Positions 8,171 through 16,912 of a stretch of 64,000 bases of DNA are shown in pieces. This DNA comes from Streptomyces griseosporeus. GTDB lineage: Bacteria > Actinomycetota > Actinomycetes > Streptomycetales > Streptomycetaceae. The stretch spans positions 821,081 to 885,080 of the forward strand of contig NZ_BNBR01000004.1 in the NCBI RefSeq assembly GCF_014656055.1, written 5' to 3'. The number at the start of each line of letters is the position of its first letter. The stretch's first letter is position 1. A program made the translations under genes and the position numbers. A model generated the notes under the pieces. The model did not search any database and was not told the origin of the DNA. It saw nothing but the letters and a program-made list of their open reading frames with translations.

Positions 8171-9435
8171 GGCAGCGTCAACTCCGGGGCGGGCGTGGGC
8201 ATTCCGGGGGCCTGGGGAGGGAGGGGAGGGGGAGGGGTGGGGCCCCCGGAGGACAGCTCGGCCTCTGAGCGGGGCCCCGCCTCCGCACCCGCCGTGTCCT
8301 GCGGCAGTTCCGCCGTCACCGTGAAGCCGCCGTGCGGTCCCGGGCCCGCGGTCAGGGTGCCGCCCGCTGCCGTGAGGCGTTCCCTCAGGCCCTTCAGGCC
8401 CGTGCCGCCGACCGCGGAGGGCGGGGCGCCGGCCGGGCCGTGTCCGTCGTCCGTCACCGTCAGGCGGACCCGGTCGGCGGCGCCGTGGACGGCGATCTCG
8501 CAGTGCCGGGCGCCGCTGTGCCGTACGGCGTTGGTGACCGCCTCGCGGACCACCCAGCCCAGCAGGGCCTCGGTGCGGGCGGACAGCGGCGCTCCCGAGC
8601 GGCGTACCGTCGGCTCGACACCGGCCGCGGTCAGCACGGAGCGGGCCCGGTCCACTTCGGTGGCCAGGCTGTTCTCGCGGTAGCCGGTGACCGCCTCGCG
8701 GATCTCGGTGAGCGCCTGCCGGCCCACCGACTCGATGTCGTTGATCTGGGCCAGGGAGGCGTCCAGGTCGCGCGGGGCGAGGCGGCGGGCCGCCTCCGAC
8801 TTCACCACGATCACCGACAGGGTGTGGCCGAGCAGGTCGTGCAGATCGCGCGAGAAGCGCAGCCGCTCCTCCTCCACCGCGCGCCGGGCGAGTTCCTCGC
8901 GGGCGGCGCGCAGTTCGCGTACGGCCTCGGACAGGGAGAGGATCGCGGACGTCACCATCGTCGACAGGAACGTGCCGTAGAGGATGCCGATGCCGTCCCA
9001 GCCCTCCTTCACCCCGGCCACGGCCCCGGCGAGGACGGCGAGGCTCCAGCCCCACCGGCCGAGCCCCGGTCCGCGCAGCACGGCGCCCACCGCGAGGCCC
9101 AGCAGCGGGAAGAACAGCAGCCAGTTGCCGCCGTACCCGATGGCCAGGGCGCAGGTCAGCAGGGCCAGCAGGAGCAGTGCCACCCGGGTCGCCGGCGCGT
9201 CGCGCTTGCGCCGGTCGAAGGCGCGGAAGGCGAGGAAGACGTAGAGGGAGTTGAAGGTGAGGAGGCCCAGACCGCCGATCAAGGGGTTCGGGGTCTCGCC
9301 CTGGAAGAGGTTGGACAGCGAGCCCATCCCCATCAGCAGCCAGGGCAGCAGGGTGAAGCCGGTGGGCGGCGGGCCCGCATGCCGTTCCCGTTCACCGTGC
9401 GCCCGGCACGTCTTCCTCGACCGCAGCCCTCGCAT
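8167..9435 (-). CDS. Sensor histidine kinase (NarL/DesK type, HisKA_3)
   Basis: A 422-residue membrane kinase. The N-terminal half has about six hydrophobic segments between residues 30 and 170. The dimerisation domain carries the phospho-His in RFSRDLHDLLGHTLSVIVVK, a typical HisKA_3 motif. The ATPase domain shows the N box in REAVTNAVRHSGA and a glycine box in VTDDGHGPAGAPPSAVGGTGLKG. The last 40 residues are Pro-rich and probably disordered. It should phosphorylate the LuxR-type regulator two genes downstream. The signal is unknown. Confidence 0.9.
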   Translation of the reverse strand: MRGLRSRKTCRAHGERERHAGPPPTGFTLLPWLLMGMGSLSNLFQGETPNPLIGGLGLLTFNSLYVFLAFRAFDRRKRDAPATRVALLLLALLTCALAIGYGGNWLLFFPLLGLAVGAVLRGPGLGRWGWSLAVLAGAVAGVKEGWDGIGILYGTFLSTMVTSAILSLSEAVRELRAAREELARRAVEEERLRFSRDLHDLLGHTLSVIVVKSEAARRLAPRDLDASLAQINDIESVGRQALTEIREAVTGYRENSLATEVDRARSVLTAAGVEPTVRRSGAPLSARTEALLGWVVREAVTNAVRHSGARHCEIAVHGAADRVRLTVTDDGHGPAGAPPSAVGGTGLKGLRERLTAAGGTLTAGPGPHGGFTVTAELPQDTAGAEAGPRSEAELSSGGPTPPPPLPPQAPGMPTPAPELTLP

Positions 9436-9575
9436 ACCCTCGCCCCCGTTCGGATGGACCTGTCGGAACCGTCGGCCACGAGCATCGCACCGCCCGCGCG
9501 CCGGGCGGCAGACACGGGCGTACGGACTCCGGCAGGACAAATGTCACGGCCGGCCTTCGAGACTCCAGGAGCCAG

Positions 9576-10439
9576 ATGCCCATCGACGCAGCCCAGGCCC
9601 TCGCCGCCGGGCCCCGGACCAGCCGCATCTCCTGGACCGCCAAGGACGTCCAGCTCTACCACCTCGGCATCCGCGCCGGCGCCGACCCGGACGACCTGCG
9701 CTACACCCTGGAGGACCGGCTCCACGTCCTGCCCGCCTTCGCCACCGTCGCGGGCGGCGGGGCGCCGGGCGTGATCCGCGCGCTGTCGATGCCGGGCGTG
9801 GACGTCGACCTCGCGCGGGCGCTGCACGCCGGCCAGTCGCTCACCGTCCACCGGCCGTTGCCGGTACGGGCCACCGCGACGGCCACCTCACGGGTCACCG
9901 GCGTGTACGACAAGGGCACGGCGGCCGTGCTCGTGCTGCGTACCGAGGTCGCCGACGCCGACGGGCCGCTGTGGACGGAGGAGGCACGGACCTATGTGCG
10001 GGGCGAGGGCGGCTGGGGCGGCGAGCGCGGGCCGTCCGTGCGGGCGGACGTCCCCGCCGGGCCACCGGAGCAGACGGTGCGGCGCGCGGTGCGCGCGGAC
10101 CAGGCCCTGCTCTACCGGCTCTCCGGCGACCTCAACCCCCTGCACGCCGACCCGGAGTTCGCGGCGCGCGCCGGGTTCGAGCGGCCCGTGCTGCACGGGC
10201 TGTGCACGTACGGCATGACGCTGAAGGCGGTCGTGGACACGCTGCTCGGCGGGGACGTGGCCCGGGTGCGGTCGTACGAGGCGCGGTTCACGGGGGTGGT
10301 GTATCCGGGGGAGACCCTGCGCATCCGCCTCTGGCGAGAGGGCGGCACCGGCGTCGTCCCGGCCGTGCGGGTCGCCGTGGGGGTGGTGGAGCGGGGGGAC
10401 GCGCTCGTCCTGGACGGCACGGTTCTCCCGCACGGCTGA
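9576..10439 (+). CDS. MaoC-like dehydratase (double hotdog, acyl-CoA hydratase type)
   Basis: A 287-residue protein of two hotdog halves. The C-terminal half holds the hydratase-2 motif (LYRLSGDLNPLHADPEFA, then GFERPVLHGLCTYGM) with the catalytic Asp/His pair and the hydrophobic central helix. The family adds water across trans-2-enoyl-CoA in fatty acid or sterol side-chain breakdown. The N-terminal half is a degenerate hotdog that normally shapes the acyl pocket. It is a single plus-strand gene ending 78 bp before a bidirectional terminator hairpin. Confidence 0.87.
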   Translation: MPIDAAQALAAGPRTSRISWTAKDVQLYHLGIRAGADPDDLRYTLEDRLHVLPAFATVAGGGAPGVIRALSMPGVDVDLARALHAGQSLTVHRPLPVRATATATSRVTGVYDKGTAAVLVLRTEVADADGPLWTEEARTYVRGEGGWGGERGPSVRADVPAGPPEQTVRRAVRADQALLYRLSGDLNPLHADPEFAARAGFERPVLHGLCTYGMTLKAVVDTLLGGDVARVRSYEARFTGVVYPGETLRIRLWREGGTGVVPAVRVAVGVVERGDALVLDGTVLPHG

Positions 10440-10517
10440 CCGGCGAAGGGTGACGGCGGCGTGCTCCCGCAGGGCTGACGGCAAGGTTCTCCCGCAGGGC
10501 TGACATGCGGGACAGCG

Positions 10518-10553
10518 AGGGGCCCCGACCGTCGGGCGACGATCGGGGCCCCT
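10518..10553. terminator. Bidirectional hairpin terminator
   Basis: An inverted repeat (AGGGGCCCCGA.CGTCG against CGACG.TCGGGGCCCCT) forms a stem of about 17 bp with one mismatch and a very short loop. It lies between the plus-strand MaoC gene and a minus-strand small gene and could end both transcripts. There is no clear T-run, as is common in Streptomyces. Confidence 0.75.
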
Positions 10554-10576
10554 GTGTTCGCTGCTCTGACCCGCCG

Positions 10577-10735
10577 TCAGGCCGCGGTGGTCTCGGCCTG
10601 CTCCGCCGGCTTGCGGTGTCGGCCGCGCGGGGCCGTCTCGGTCTCCTGCGTGGAGACCGGACCCCGGTGCCTGCCGTGCCCTGCGGACCCCTGGACCTCC
10701 ATGTCCTGCGGCTGGGTCGTGGTGGCGTTGCTCAT
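10577..10735 (-). CDS. Small basic protein with repeated GRHR motifs (52 aa, function unknown)
   Basis: The minus strand encodes 52 residues from an ATG at 10735 (MSNATTTQPQDMEVQG) to a stop at 10577. The sequence is polar, with two related motifs, GHGRHRGP at mid-length and PRGRHRKPAEQ near the end, and no hydrophobic segment. It ends just before a strong terminator hairpin, which supports real transcription. No strong ribosome site is visible (a weak GGGTGAG). Proteins of this general look occur in Streptomyces genomes, but I do not recognise a function. Its upstream neighbour on the same strand is the conserved hypothetical at 10832-12058. Confidence 0.6.
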   Translation of the reverse strand: MSNATTTQPQDMEVQGSAGHGRHRGPVSTQETETAPRGRHRKPAEQAETTAA

Positions 10736-10831
10736 CGGAAGAACTCACCCCGTCAACATGATCATTCCTACAGCCGGGCGAGTTTAACCGGCGCACCTCG
10801 GCCCGAATCCAGCCGCACACGCCAACCGGCA

Positions 10832-12058
10832 CTACTTCGTTACAAGTCGTCCCAACGGGGCCTCGCACAGCGGCACCGGACGCGGCGTCACCGGCTCGGA
10901 CGGACCCTCGGACTCCGCCTCCGGGGAGAGGGGATCGACCTGCGCGCGCGGATCCGCCGGTACGGCCGGGTCCACCGGCAGAGCCGGGGATTCCCCCGGG
11001 ACCGGCACCGCTTCCGGCACCGGCACCGGTACCACCGCCGGCGCCTCCACCCGGGCCAGCCCGCACGGCTCCTCCCCGGTCGCGTACGGCAGCAGCAGCA
11101 CCCCCTCCGCGGTCCAGCGCCCCGCGCCCGGCAGCCAGCCGGGCGGGGCCACGAAGGCGTGCACCTGCCGTTCGGCCGGCCGCCACACGCCCACCCAGCG
11201 GCCGAACGGCCCGTCGACGCGCAGCGCCACCCCGCAGCCCTCCGGCGTCAGCACCTGCCCGGGCTGGATCGCGAACGGCGTCACCGTGCACCCGGGCATG
11301 CGCAGGCACTCCGCGAACCGCACCGGCAGCGTGCTGCCCAGCACCCCCCAGCCGAGCCGCGGCGCACCGGGGGAGGGGGCGTCGGAGGCGACGATCAGCA
11401 GGCCGCTGTCGGGGTCGGCGAGCAGCAGTCGGTCGTCGCTGTCCTCGGCGATCTGCAGCAGCGGCGACACCTCGCCGCCGCGCTCCAGGTCCACCACGAC
11501 CGTCTTGGTCCGGCCGCCCGTCTCCCGGTCCAGCGCCAGCATCCGGCCGGTGTGGTCCAGCCACACGCCGCCCGAGCAGCGCCCGGGCAGCTCGGCGACC
11601 CGCTCGGGCCCGAAGGCGCCGCCCGCCACCAGCCACACCGTGCTGGAGCGCCGGCCCACGGCGAGGGCGTAGGCGCGTTCGCCGCCCGGCGCCGGGGGCA
11701 GCAGCCGCAGCAGGGTGCCGTCGTCGGGGCGTTCGACCGCGCCGAGCGGCAGCTCGCCGGTGCCCGGGCCGGTCGGGTAGAGGAGGGAGAAGGCGTGCCG
11801 GCCGGCGGCCAGCCGGTGGATCAGCACCCGGCCGTCGCCCATCGGCTGCACCTCGGTGCCGGGTTCCTCGGGCTGGTTGCCGGGCAGCGGCACGGCGTAG
11901 GGTTCGGGGCCGTCGAGCGTCCAGCGCTCGGGGAAGAGGGCGTCGCCCTCGCCGGCGAGGCGGGCCGCGTAGGCGCCGTCCACGGTGATCACCAGCCCCG
12001 GGGGTGGAGGGAAGCTCTCCTCTTGTGCCGCGGCGGGTTCGATCGCACAGGCCGTCAT
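10832..12058 (-). CDS. Conserved actinobacterial protein, probable beta-propeller-like fold
   Basis: A 408-residue soluble protein without signal peptide. Residues 20-330 are rich in short beta-strand-like repeats ending in W/V-x-D (VWLDHTGRMLALDRETGG, RLLLADPDSGLLIVASD), which suggests a propeller. The last 80 residues are a Pro/Val/Glu linker (PVPVPEAVPVPG). The start at 12058 gives MTACAIEPAAAQEE; a further 24 in-frame codons upstream have no family-like content. It is divergent from the Nif3-like gene. No catalytic motif is visible and the function is unknown. Confidence 0.65.
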   Translation of the reverse strand: MTACAIEPAAAQEESFPPPPGLVITVDGAYAARLAGEGDALFPERWTLDGPEPYAVPLPGNQPEEPGTEVQPMGDGRVLIHRLAAGRHAFSLLYPTGPGTGELPLGAVERPDDGTLLRLLPPAPGGERAYALAVGRRSSTVWLVAGGAFGPERVAELPGRCSGGVWLDHTGRMLALDRETGGRTKTVVVDLERGGEVSPLLQIAEDSDDRLLLADPDSGLLIVASDAPSPGAPRLGWGVLGSTLPVRFAECLRMPGCTVTPFAIQPGQVLTPEGCGVALRVDGPFGRWVGVWRPAERQVHAFVAPPGWLPGAGRWTAEGVLLLPYATGEEPCGLARVEAPAVVPVPVPEAVPVPGESPALPVDPAVPADPRAQVDPLSPEAESEGPSEPVTPRPVPLCEAPLGRLVTK

Positions 12059-12267
12059 CGTTCGGTCACCTCCGGCGACGAAGCTAGTTTTCGCACGCAC
12101 AGGCGTGGCATCGCTGGGCGCCGCCTTCACACATAAGGGTGGTGCAGAAGCGATTCACCTGAGGAAACCGGGGCGAATGTGCTGACCGGTACATCCCCCC
12201 GCACAGGCCCGCACACCGGTGGTCACGGCTGTACAGAGGGGCAGATCAGCCAGGTAGCCTTGCACCC

Positions 12268-13107
12268 GTGCCCCGTCTGTCTGAAGTCATCGCCGCGCTG
12301 GAGAACCTGTGGCCCGCCGAGCGGGCCGAGTCCTGGGACGCGGTCGGCACCGTCGCGGGCGACCCCGACCAGGAGGTCACGCGGGTCCTGTTCGCCGTCG
12401 ATCCCGTGCAGGAGATCGTCGACGAGGCGGTGAAGCTGGGCGCCGACCTGCTCGTCACCCACCACCCGCTCTATCTGCGCGGTACGACGACCGTGGCGGC
12501 CTCCACCTTCAAGGGCCGGGTCGTGCACACCCTGATCAAGCACGACATCGCGCTGCACGTCGCCCACACCAACGCCGACACCGCCGACCCCGGCGTCTCC
12601 GACGCCCTGGCCGGCGCCCTCGACCTGCGCGTCGTACGGCCCCTGGTGCCGGACCCGGGCGACCCGGAGGGCCGCCGCGGCCTCGGCCGGATCTGCGAAC
12701 TGGACCACCCGCTGCCGCTGCGCGAGTTCGCCGCCCGCGCCGCCGCCCGGCTGCCCGCCACCGCGCAGGGCATCCGCGTCGCCGGCGACCCGGAGGCGAC
12801 GATCCGCACGGTCGCGGTGAGCGGCGGTTCCGGCGACAGCCTCTTCGACCAGGTCCGCGAGGCCGGCGTCGACGCCTTCCTCACCGCGGACCTGCGCCAC
12901 CACCCGGCCTCCGAGGCCCGCGCCCACAGTCCCCTCGCGCTGCTCGACGCGGCGCACTGGGCCACCGAGTGGCCCTGGTGCGAGCTGGCCGCGAGCCAGC
13001 TCGACGAGATCTCCGACCGCCACGGCTGGGACCTGCGCGTCCACGTCTCGAAGACGGTCACCGACCCCTGGACCAGTCACTCCCCTTCACCTGGAGCCCC
13101 CAACTGA
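12268..13107 (+). CDS. Nif3-like dinuclear metal-centre protein (NIF3/YbgI family)
   Basis: A 279-residue protein. Two conserved metal-site segments are visible: LVTHHPLYLRGTT near residue 70 and VAHTNADTADPGVSDALA near residue 105. A third, around ADLRHHPASEA and LLDAAHWATEW, sits in the C-terminal half. Members were once labelled GTP cyclohydrolase type 2, but the true reaction is unsettled. It starts at a GTG. The stop overlaps the non-standard start of the zinc ribbon gene, forming an operon with that gene and the RNase H fusion. Confidence 0.9.
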   Translation: MPRLSEVIAALENLWPAERAESWDAVGTVAGDPDQEVTRVLFAVDPVQEIVDEAVKLGADLLVTHHPLYLRGTTTVAASTFKGRVVHTLIKHDIALHVAHTNADTADPGVSDALAGALDLRVVRPLVPDPGDPEGRRGLGRICELDHPLPLREFAARAAARLPATAQGIRVAGDPEATIRTVAVSGGSGDSLFDQVREAGVDAFLTADLRHHPASEARAHSPLALLDAAHWATEWPWCELAASQLDEISDRHGWDLRVHVSKTVTDPWTSHSPSPGAPN

Positions 13108-13847
13108 ACGCCGCGCCCGCCGACCAGATCCGACTCCTCGACGTCCAGGCCCTCGACGTCCGCCTGCAGCAGCTCGCCCACAAGCGGAAGTCCCTGCCCG
13201 AGCACGCCGAGATCGAGTCGCTGACCAAGGACCTGACCCAGCTGCGCGACCTGCTCGTGGCCGCGCAGACCGAGGAGAGCGACACCGCCCGCGAGCAGAC
13301 CAAGGCCGAGCAGGACGTGGACCAGGTGCGCCAGCGCGCCGCCCGCGACCAGCAGCGCCTGGACTCCGGCGCGGTCACCTCCCCCAAGGACCTGTCCAAC
13401 CTGCAGCACGAGATCGCCTCCCTCGCCAAGCGGCAGGCCGATCTGGAGGACGTCGTCCTGGAGGTCATGGAGCGCCGCGAGTCCGCGCAGGCGCGGGTGG
13501 CCGAGCTGACCGAGCGCGTCGCCTCCGTCCAGGCGAAGATCGACGACGCGACCGGCCGCCGGGACGCCGCGTTCGAGGAGATCGACGGCGAGGCCGCCTC
13601 CGTCACCAAGGAGCGCGAGGTCGTCGCCGCCTCCGTCCCCGCGGACCTGCTGAAGCTGTACGACAAGCTGCGCGAGCAGCAGGGCGGCATCGGCGCGGCC
13701 AAGCTGTACGCGCGCACCTGCCAGGGCTGCCGGCAGGAGCTGGCCATCACCGAGCTGAACGAGATCCGCAAGGCCGCGCCGGACACGGTGGTGCGTTGCG
13801 AGAACTGCCGCCGCATCCTGGTCCGTACGGCCGAGTCGGGCCTGTAG
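13104..13847 (+). CDS. C4-type zinc ribbon coiled-coil protein, probable CTG start
   Basis: A 247-residue protein. Residues 10-180 are one long charged coiled coil (heptads such as LTKDLTQLRDLLVAAQ and VAELTERVASVQAKIDD). The C-terminus is a zinc ribbon with CQGC and, 25 residues on, CENC. The only start that keeps the conserved opening N-A-A-P-A-D-Q-I-R-L-L is CTG at 13104. It overlaps the Nif3 stop (CTGA) and has GGAG 7 bp upstream; no ATG or GTG occurs in frame for about 50 codons. Families of this kind may bind nucleic acid, but the role is undefined. It is coupled to the Nif3 gene. Confidence 0.88.
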   Translation: MNAAPADQIRLLDVQALDVRLQQLAHKRKSLPEHAEIESLTKDLTQLRDLLVAAQTEESDTAREQTKAEQDVDQVRQRAARDQQRLDSGAVTSPKDLSNLQHEIASLAKRQADLEDVVLEVMERRESAQARVAELTERVASVQAKIDDATGRRDAAFEEIDGEAASVTKEREVVAASVPADLLKLYDKLREQQGGIGAAKLYARTCQGCRQELAITELNEIRKAAPDTVVRCENCRRILVRTAESGL

Positions 13848-13859
13848 GGAGCCGGTGGC

Positions 13860-15287
13860 GTGCGGGAGTTCATCGTCGAGGCCGACGGCGGGTCGCGGGG
13901 CAACCCGGGGCCCGCGGGCTACGGGTCCGTGGTGAAGGACGCGGCGACCGGCCAGACCCTCGCCGAGCGGGCCGAGTACATCGGTGTCGCCACGAACAAC
14001 GTCGCCGAGTACCGCGGCCTGCTCGCCGGCCTGCGCGCCGCGCACGAGCTGGACCCGGCGGCCCCGGTGCACGTGCGAATGGACTCCAAGCTCGTCATCG
14101 AGCAGATGTCGGGCCGCTGGAAGATCAAGCACCCCGACATGAAGCCGCTCGCGGCGGAGGCGGCCCGGGTCTACCCGCCGGGGCAGGTCACCTACGAGTG
14201 GATCCCGCGCGAGCAGAACAAGCACGCCGACCGCCTCGCCAACGAGGCGATGGACGCCGGCAAGCGCGGCGAGCAGTGGGACCCGTCGGCGTCCCGCGCC
14301 GAGCTGGACGCCGTACGGGCGGCGGCACCGGCAGCACCGGCAGCACCGGCCGTACCGGAGCCGTCGGGTCCGCCCGGCGACGCCACCGCGGGCGCGGCCC
14401 GGGCGCGGGCGGCGCTGGCGGAGGGCCGGGCGCCGAAGGCGCAGGAGGAGAAGGCTCAGGAGCGGCAGCAGGCGGACGCGGGCGACAAGGCCGAGGCCGA
14501 CGTACGCGCAGCCCGCACCACGGCCGCCACCACGGGGACGACCGCCACCACGGGGACGACCGCCCCCACGGGAACGGCCGCCAGCACGGGGACGACCGCC
14601 CCCACGGGGACGACCGCCACCCCCTCCGTCTCCGCCCCCGGCTGGAGCTCGGCCCCCGACCTCGGCGCCCCCGCCACCTTCGTGCTGCTCCGGCACGGCG
14701 AGACCCCGCTGACCCCCCAGAAGCGTTTCTCCGGTAGCGGCGGCACCGATCCCTCCCTCTCCGACATCGGCCGGGAGCAGGCCGAGCGGGTCGCCGCGGC
14801 GCTCGCCCGGCGCGGCACGATCCAGCACATCGTCACCTCGCCCCTCGCCCGCACCCGCGAGACCGCCGGGATCGTCGCCGCCCGCCTCGGCCTGGAGGTC
14901 ACGGTCGAGGACGGGCTGCGCGAGACGGACTTCGGCGCCTGGGAGGGCCTGACCTTCGGCGAGGTCCGCGAGCGCCATCCGGACGACCTGAACGCCTGGC
15001 TCGCCTCCCCGGAGGCCGCGCCCACCGGTGGCGGGGAGAGCTTCGCGGAGACGGCGACGCGGATCGCCGCCGCACGCGACAAGCTGGTCGCGGCGTACGC
15101 CGGCCGCACGGTCCTGCTGGTCACCCACGTCACCCCGATCAAGACCCTGGTGCGGCTCGCCCTGGGCGCGCCGCCGGAGTCGCTGTTCCGGATGGAGCTG
15201 TCGGCGGCGTCGCTGTCGGTGGTGGCGTACTACGCCGACGGCAACGCCAGCCTCCGCCTGCTCAACGACACGGCACACCTGCGCTGA
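13860..15287 (+). CDS. Bifunctional RNase H1 / acid phosphatase (CobC-like) fusion
   Basis: A 475-residue fusion. Residues 1-135 are an RNase HI domain: EADGGSRGNPGPAGYG, AEYRGLLAGL and RMDSKLVIEQMSG hold the acidic catalytic residues that cut RNA in RNA:DNA hybrids, and REQNKHADRLANEAM closes the domain. Residues 260-475 are a histidine phosphatase domain with the RHGE motif in VLLRHGETPLT and a second His in LLVTHVTPIK, as in alpha-ribazole phosphatase (CobC). A 120-residue low-complexity linker (14330-14640) joins them. The fusion is well known in Actinobacteria next to Nif3 and zinc ribbon genes. It starts at a GTG. Confidence 0.93.
   Translation: MREFIVEADGGSRGNPGPAGYGSVVKDAATGQTLAERAEYIGVATNNVAEYRGLLAGLRAAHELDPAAPVHVRMDSKLVIEQMSGRWKIKHPDMKPLAAEAARVYPPGQVTYEWIPREQNKHADRLANEAMDAGKRGEQWDPSASRAELDAVRAAAPAAPAAPAVPEPSGPPGDATAGAARARAALAEGRAPKAQEEKAQERQQADAGDKAEADVRAARTTAATTGTTATTGTTAPTGTAASTGTTAPTGTTATPSVSAPGWSSAPDLGAPATFVLLRHGETPLTPQKRFSGSGGTDPSLSDIGREQAERVAAALARRGTIQHIVTSPLARTRETAGIVAARLGLEVTVEDGLRETDFGAWEGLTFGEVRERHPDDLNAWLASPEAAPTGGGESFAETATRIAAARDKLVAAYAGRTVLLVTHVTPIKTLVRLALGAPPESLFRMELSAASLSVVAYYADGNASLRLLNDTAHLR
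14517..14626 (+). repeat. In-frame minisatellite in the RNase H-phosphatase linker
   Basis: The linker DNA repeats the unit ACGACCGCC.CCACGGGG about six times at 18-bp spacing and encodes TTATTGTTATTGTTAPTG-like Thr/Gly/Ala units. The period is a multiple of three, so copy number can change without a frameshift. A shorter GGCAGCACC repeat lies just upstream, near 14330. Confidence 0.8.
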
Positions 15288-15337
15288 CGCTCACCGCACA
15301 CCCGCGCTGACCGCTCACCGCACACCTGGACCGACGC

Positions 15338-15979
15338 TCACCGCACCCCCGCCGTGAGCGTCGCCGCCTCCCGCGCCAGCCGCTCCACGCGCCCCCAGTC
15401 CCGTGCGGCGACCGCGTCCGCCGGGAGCATCCAACTGCCGCCGACACAGCCGACGTTGGGCAGGGCGAGGTAGTCGGGCGCGGTGTCCGGGCCGATGCCG
15501 CCCGTCGGGCAGAAGCGGGCCTGCGGCAGCGGCCCGGCCAGCGACCGCAGATACGCCGTACCGCCCGCCGCCTGCGCCGGGAAGAACTTCATCTCCCGTA
15601 CCCCGCGCTCCAGCAGCGCCACGACCTCCGTCGCCGTGGACACCCCCGGCAGGAAGGGCACTCCGGCCCCGCGCATCGCCTCCAGCAGTACGTCCGTCCA
15701 GCCCGGGCTGACCAGGAACCGCGCCCCGGCCGCGACCGACTCGGCCACCTGCCCCGGCGTGAGGACCGTGCCCGCGCCGACCACGGCGTCCGGTACCGCG
15801 CCGGCGATCGCGCGGATCGACTCCAGCGCGGCCGGGGTCCGCAGGGTCACCTCGATCGCGGGCAGCCCTCCGGCGACGAGCGCCCGCGCGAGCGGTACGG
15901 CGTCGGCGGCGTCGTCCACGACGACCACGGGCAGGACGGGCGCGAGGTCCAGCACGGAGGCAGGCAGAGCAGCGGGCAT
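15338..15979 (-). CDS. 2-dehydro-3-deoxy-phosphogluconate (KDPG/KHG) aldolase
   Basis: A 213-residue class I aldolase of the Eda family. AIEVTLRTPAALE carries the conserved Glu, VVGAGTVLTPGQ the phosphate-loop Gly/Thr, VREMKFFPAQAAGG the Schiff-base Lys and FCPTGGIGPDTAPDYLALPNV the C-terminal phosphate site. It splits KDPG into pyruvate and glyceraldehyde 3-phosphate in the Entner-Doudoroff or sugar-acid route. An upstream ATG (16021) would add 14 residues without family support. It is convergent with the RNase H fusion, and 50 bp of imperfect CGCTCACCGCAC repeats separate them. Confidence 0.9.
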   Translation of the reverse strand: MPAALPASVLDLAPVLPVVVVDDAADAVPLARALVAGGLPAIEVTLRTPAALESIRAIAGAVPDAVVGAGTVLTPGQVAESVAAGARFLVSPGWTDVLLEAMRGAGVPFLPGVSTATEVVALLERGVREMKFFPAQAAGGTAYLRSLAGPLPQARFCPTGGIGPDTAPDYLALPNVGCVGGSWMLPADAVAARDWGRVERLAREAATLTAGVR

Positions 15980-16052
15980 GGCCTCATCCTGCCCGCGCTG
16001 TGCACAGTGCGCAAAGGTCATTGCATATGCTGCAACGCCCTGCGTGGGACGC

Positions 16053-16835
16053 TCAGTGGATCTCCTCCACGAGCACGTCCAGCGCCCATGGCTTCCCCGC
16101 CTTCCCGGGCGCCTCCGCCTCGACGGCGTACCCGAGATCCCGCAGCGCCGTCACCAGCTCGGCCGGCCCCTGCGGCGCGGCCCCGGCGGTCAGCAGGCTG
16201 CGCACGATCCGCCCCTTGGTCGCCTTGTTGAAGTGGCTGACGACCTTCCGGGTCGGCGCGTGCAGCACCCGTACGGTCGCCGTCCGCCCCGCCACCTCGC
16301 CCTTCGGCTTCCACGCCGCCGCGTACGCCGACGAGCGCAGGTCGAGGACCAGCCCCTCCCCGGCCGCCTCGGGCAGCACCTCGGCCATCGGTGCCCGCCA
16401 GTGCGCGGCCAGCGCGCCGAGCCCGGGCAGCTTCACGCCCATGGAGCAGCGGTAGGAGGGGATGCGGTCCGTCACCCGGACGGCACCCCACAGCCCCGAG
16501 AAGACAAGCAGCCACGCACCGGCCCGCCGCCGCGCCTCCTCGTCCAGGGCGGCGAGGCCGAGGGCGTCGTACAGCACCCCGGTGTAGATCTCGCCGGCGG
16601 GCCGGGCCCCGGCCTCGCGCAGCCCGGCGTTCTTGCCGACCTCCCCGCGCAGCCCCTCGCTGAGCCCCAGCACCTCCCGGGCCTTCTCCTCGTCCCCGGC
16701 GCACAGCTCGACCAGCTCCTCCAGCACGGCCGCGCGGGCGGCTGTGAGCCCCGGCAGCGACAGGGACTCCAGCGTCAGCGGGGCGCCGGTACCGGACGGG
16801 GCCTTGCCCTCGGAAGGCGGCAGAAGGACGAGCAC
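16053..16835 (-). CDS. yaaA: Peroxide stress protein YaaA (DUF328 family)
   Basis: A 260-residue protein with the family opening MLVLLPPSEGKAP. Further conserved parts are ARPAGEIYTGVLYDALGL, FSGLWGAVRVTDRIPSYRCSMG and, near the end, RKVVSHFNKATKGRIVR. In E. coli YaaA lowers free intracellular iron during hydrogen peroxide stress; a DNA-binding fold has been described. It starts at a GTG and is divergent from the RNB exonuclease gene with 77 bp between them, so both share a short promoter region. Confidence 0.92.
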   Translation of the reverse strand: MLVLLPPSEGKAPSGTGAPLTLESLSLPGLTAARAAVLEELVELCAGDEEKAREVLGLSEGLRGEVGKNAGLREAGARPAGEIYTGVLYDALGLAALDEEARRRAGAWLLVFSGLWGAVRVTDRIPSYRCSMGVKLPGLGALAAHWRAPMAEVLPEAAGEGLVLDLRSSAYAAAWKPKGEVAGRTATVRVLHAPTRKVVSHFNKATKGRIVRSLLTAGAAPQGPAELVTALRDLGYAVEAEAPGKAGKPWALDVLVEEIH

Positions 16836-16912
16836 GGGACTTCTCCTTGGTGAACGGGGACCGGGACAGCGTACGGCGTGCCGCCCCGCGTCCCCCGCCC
16901 TACGGTGGCGGT

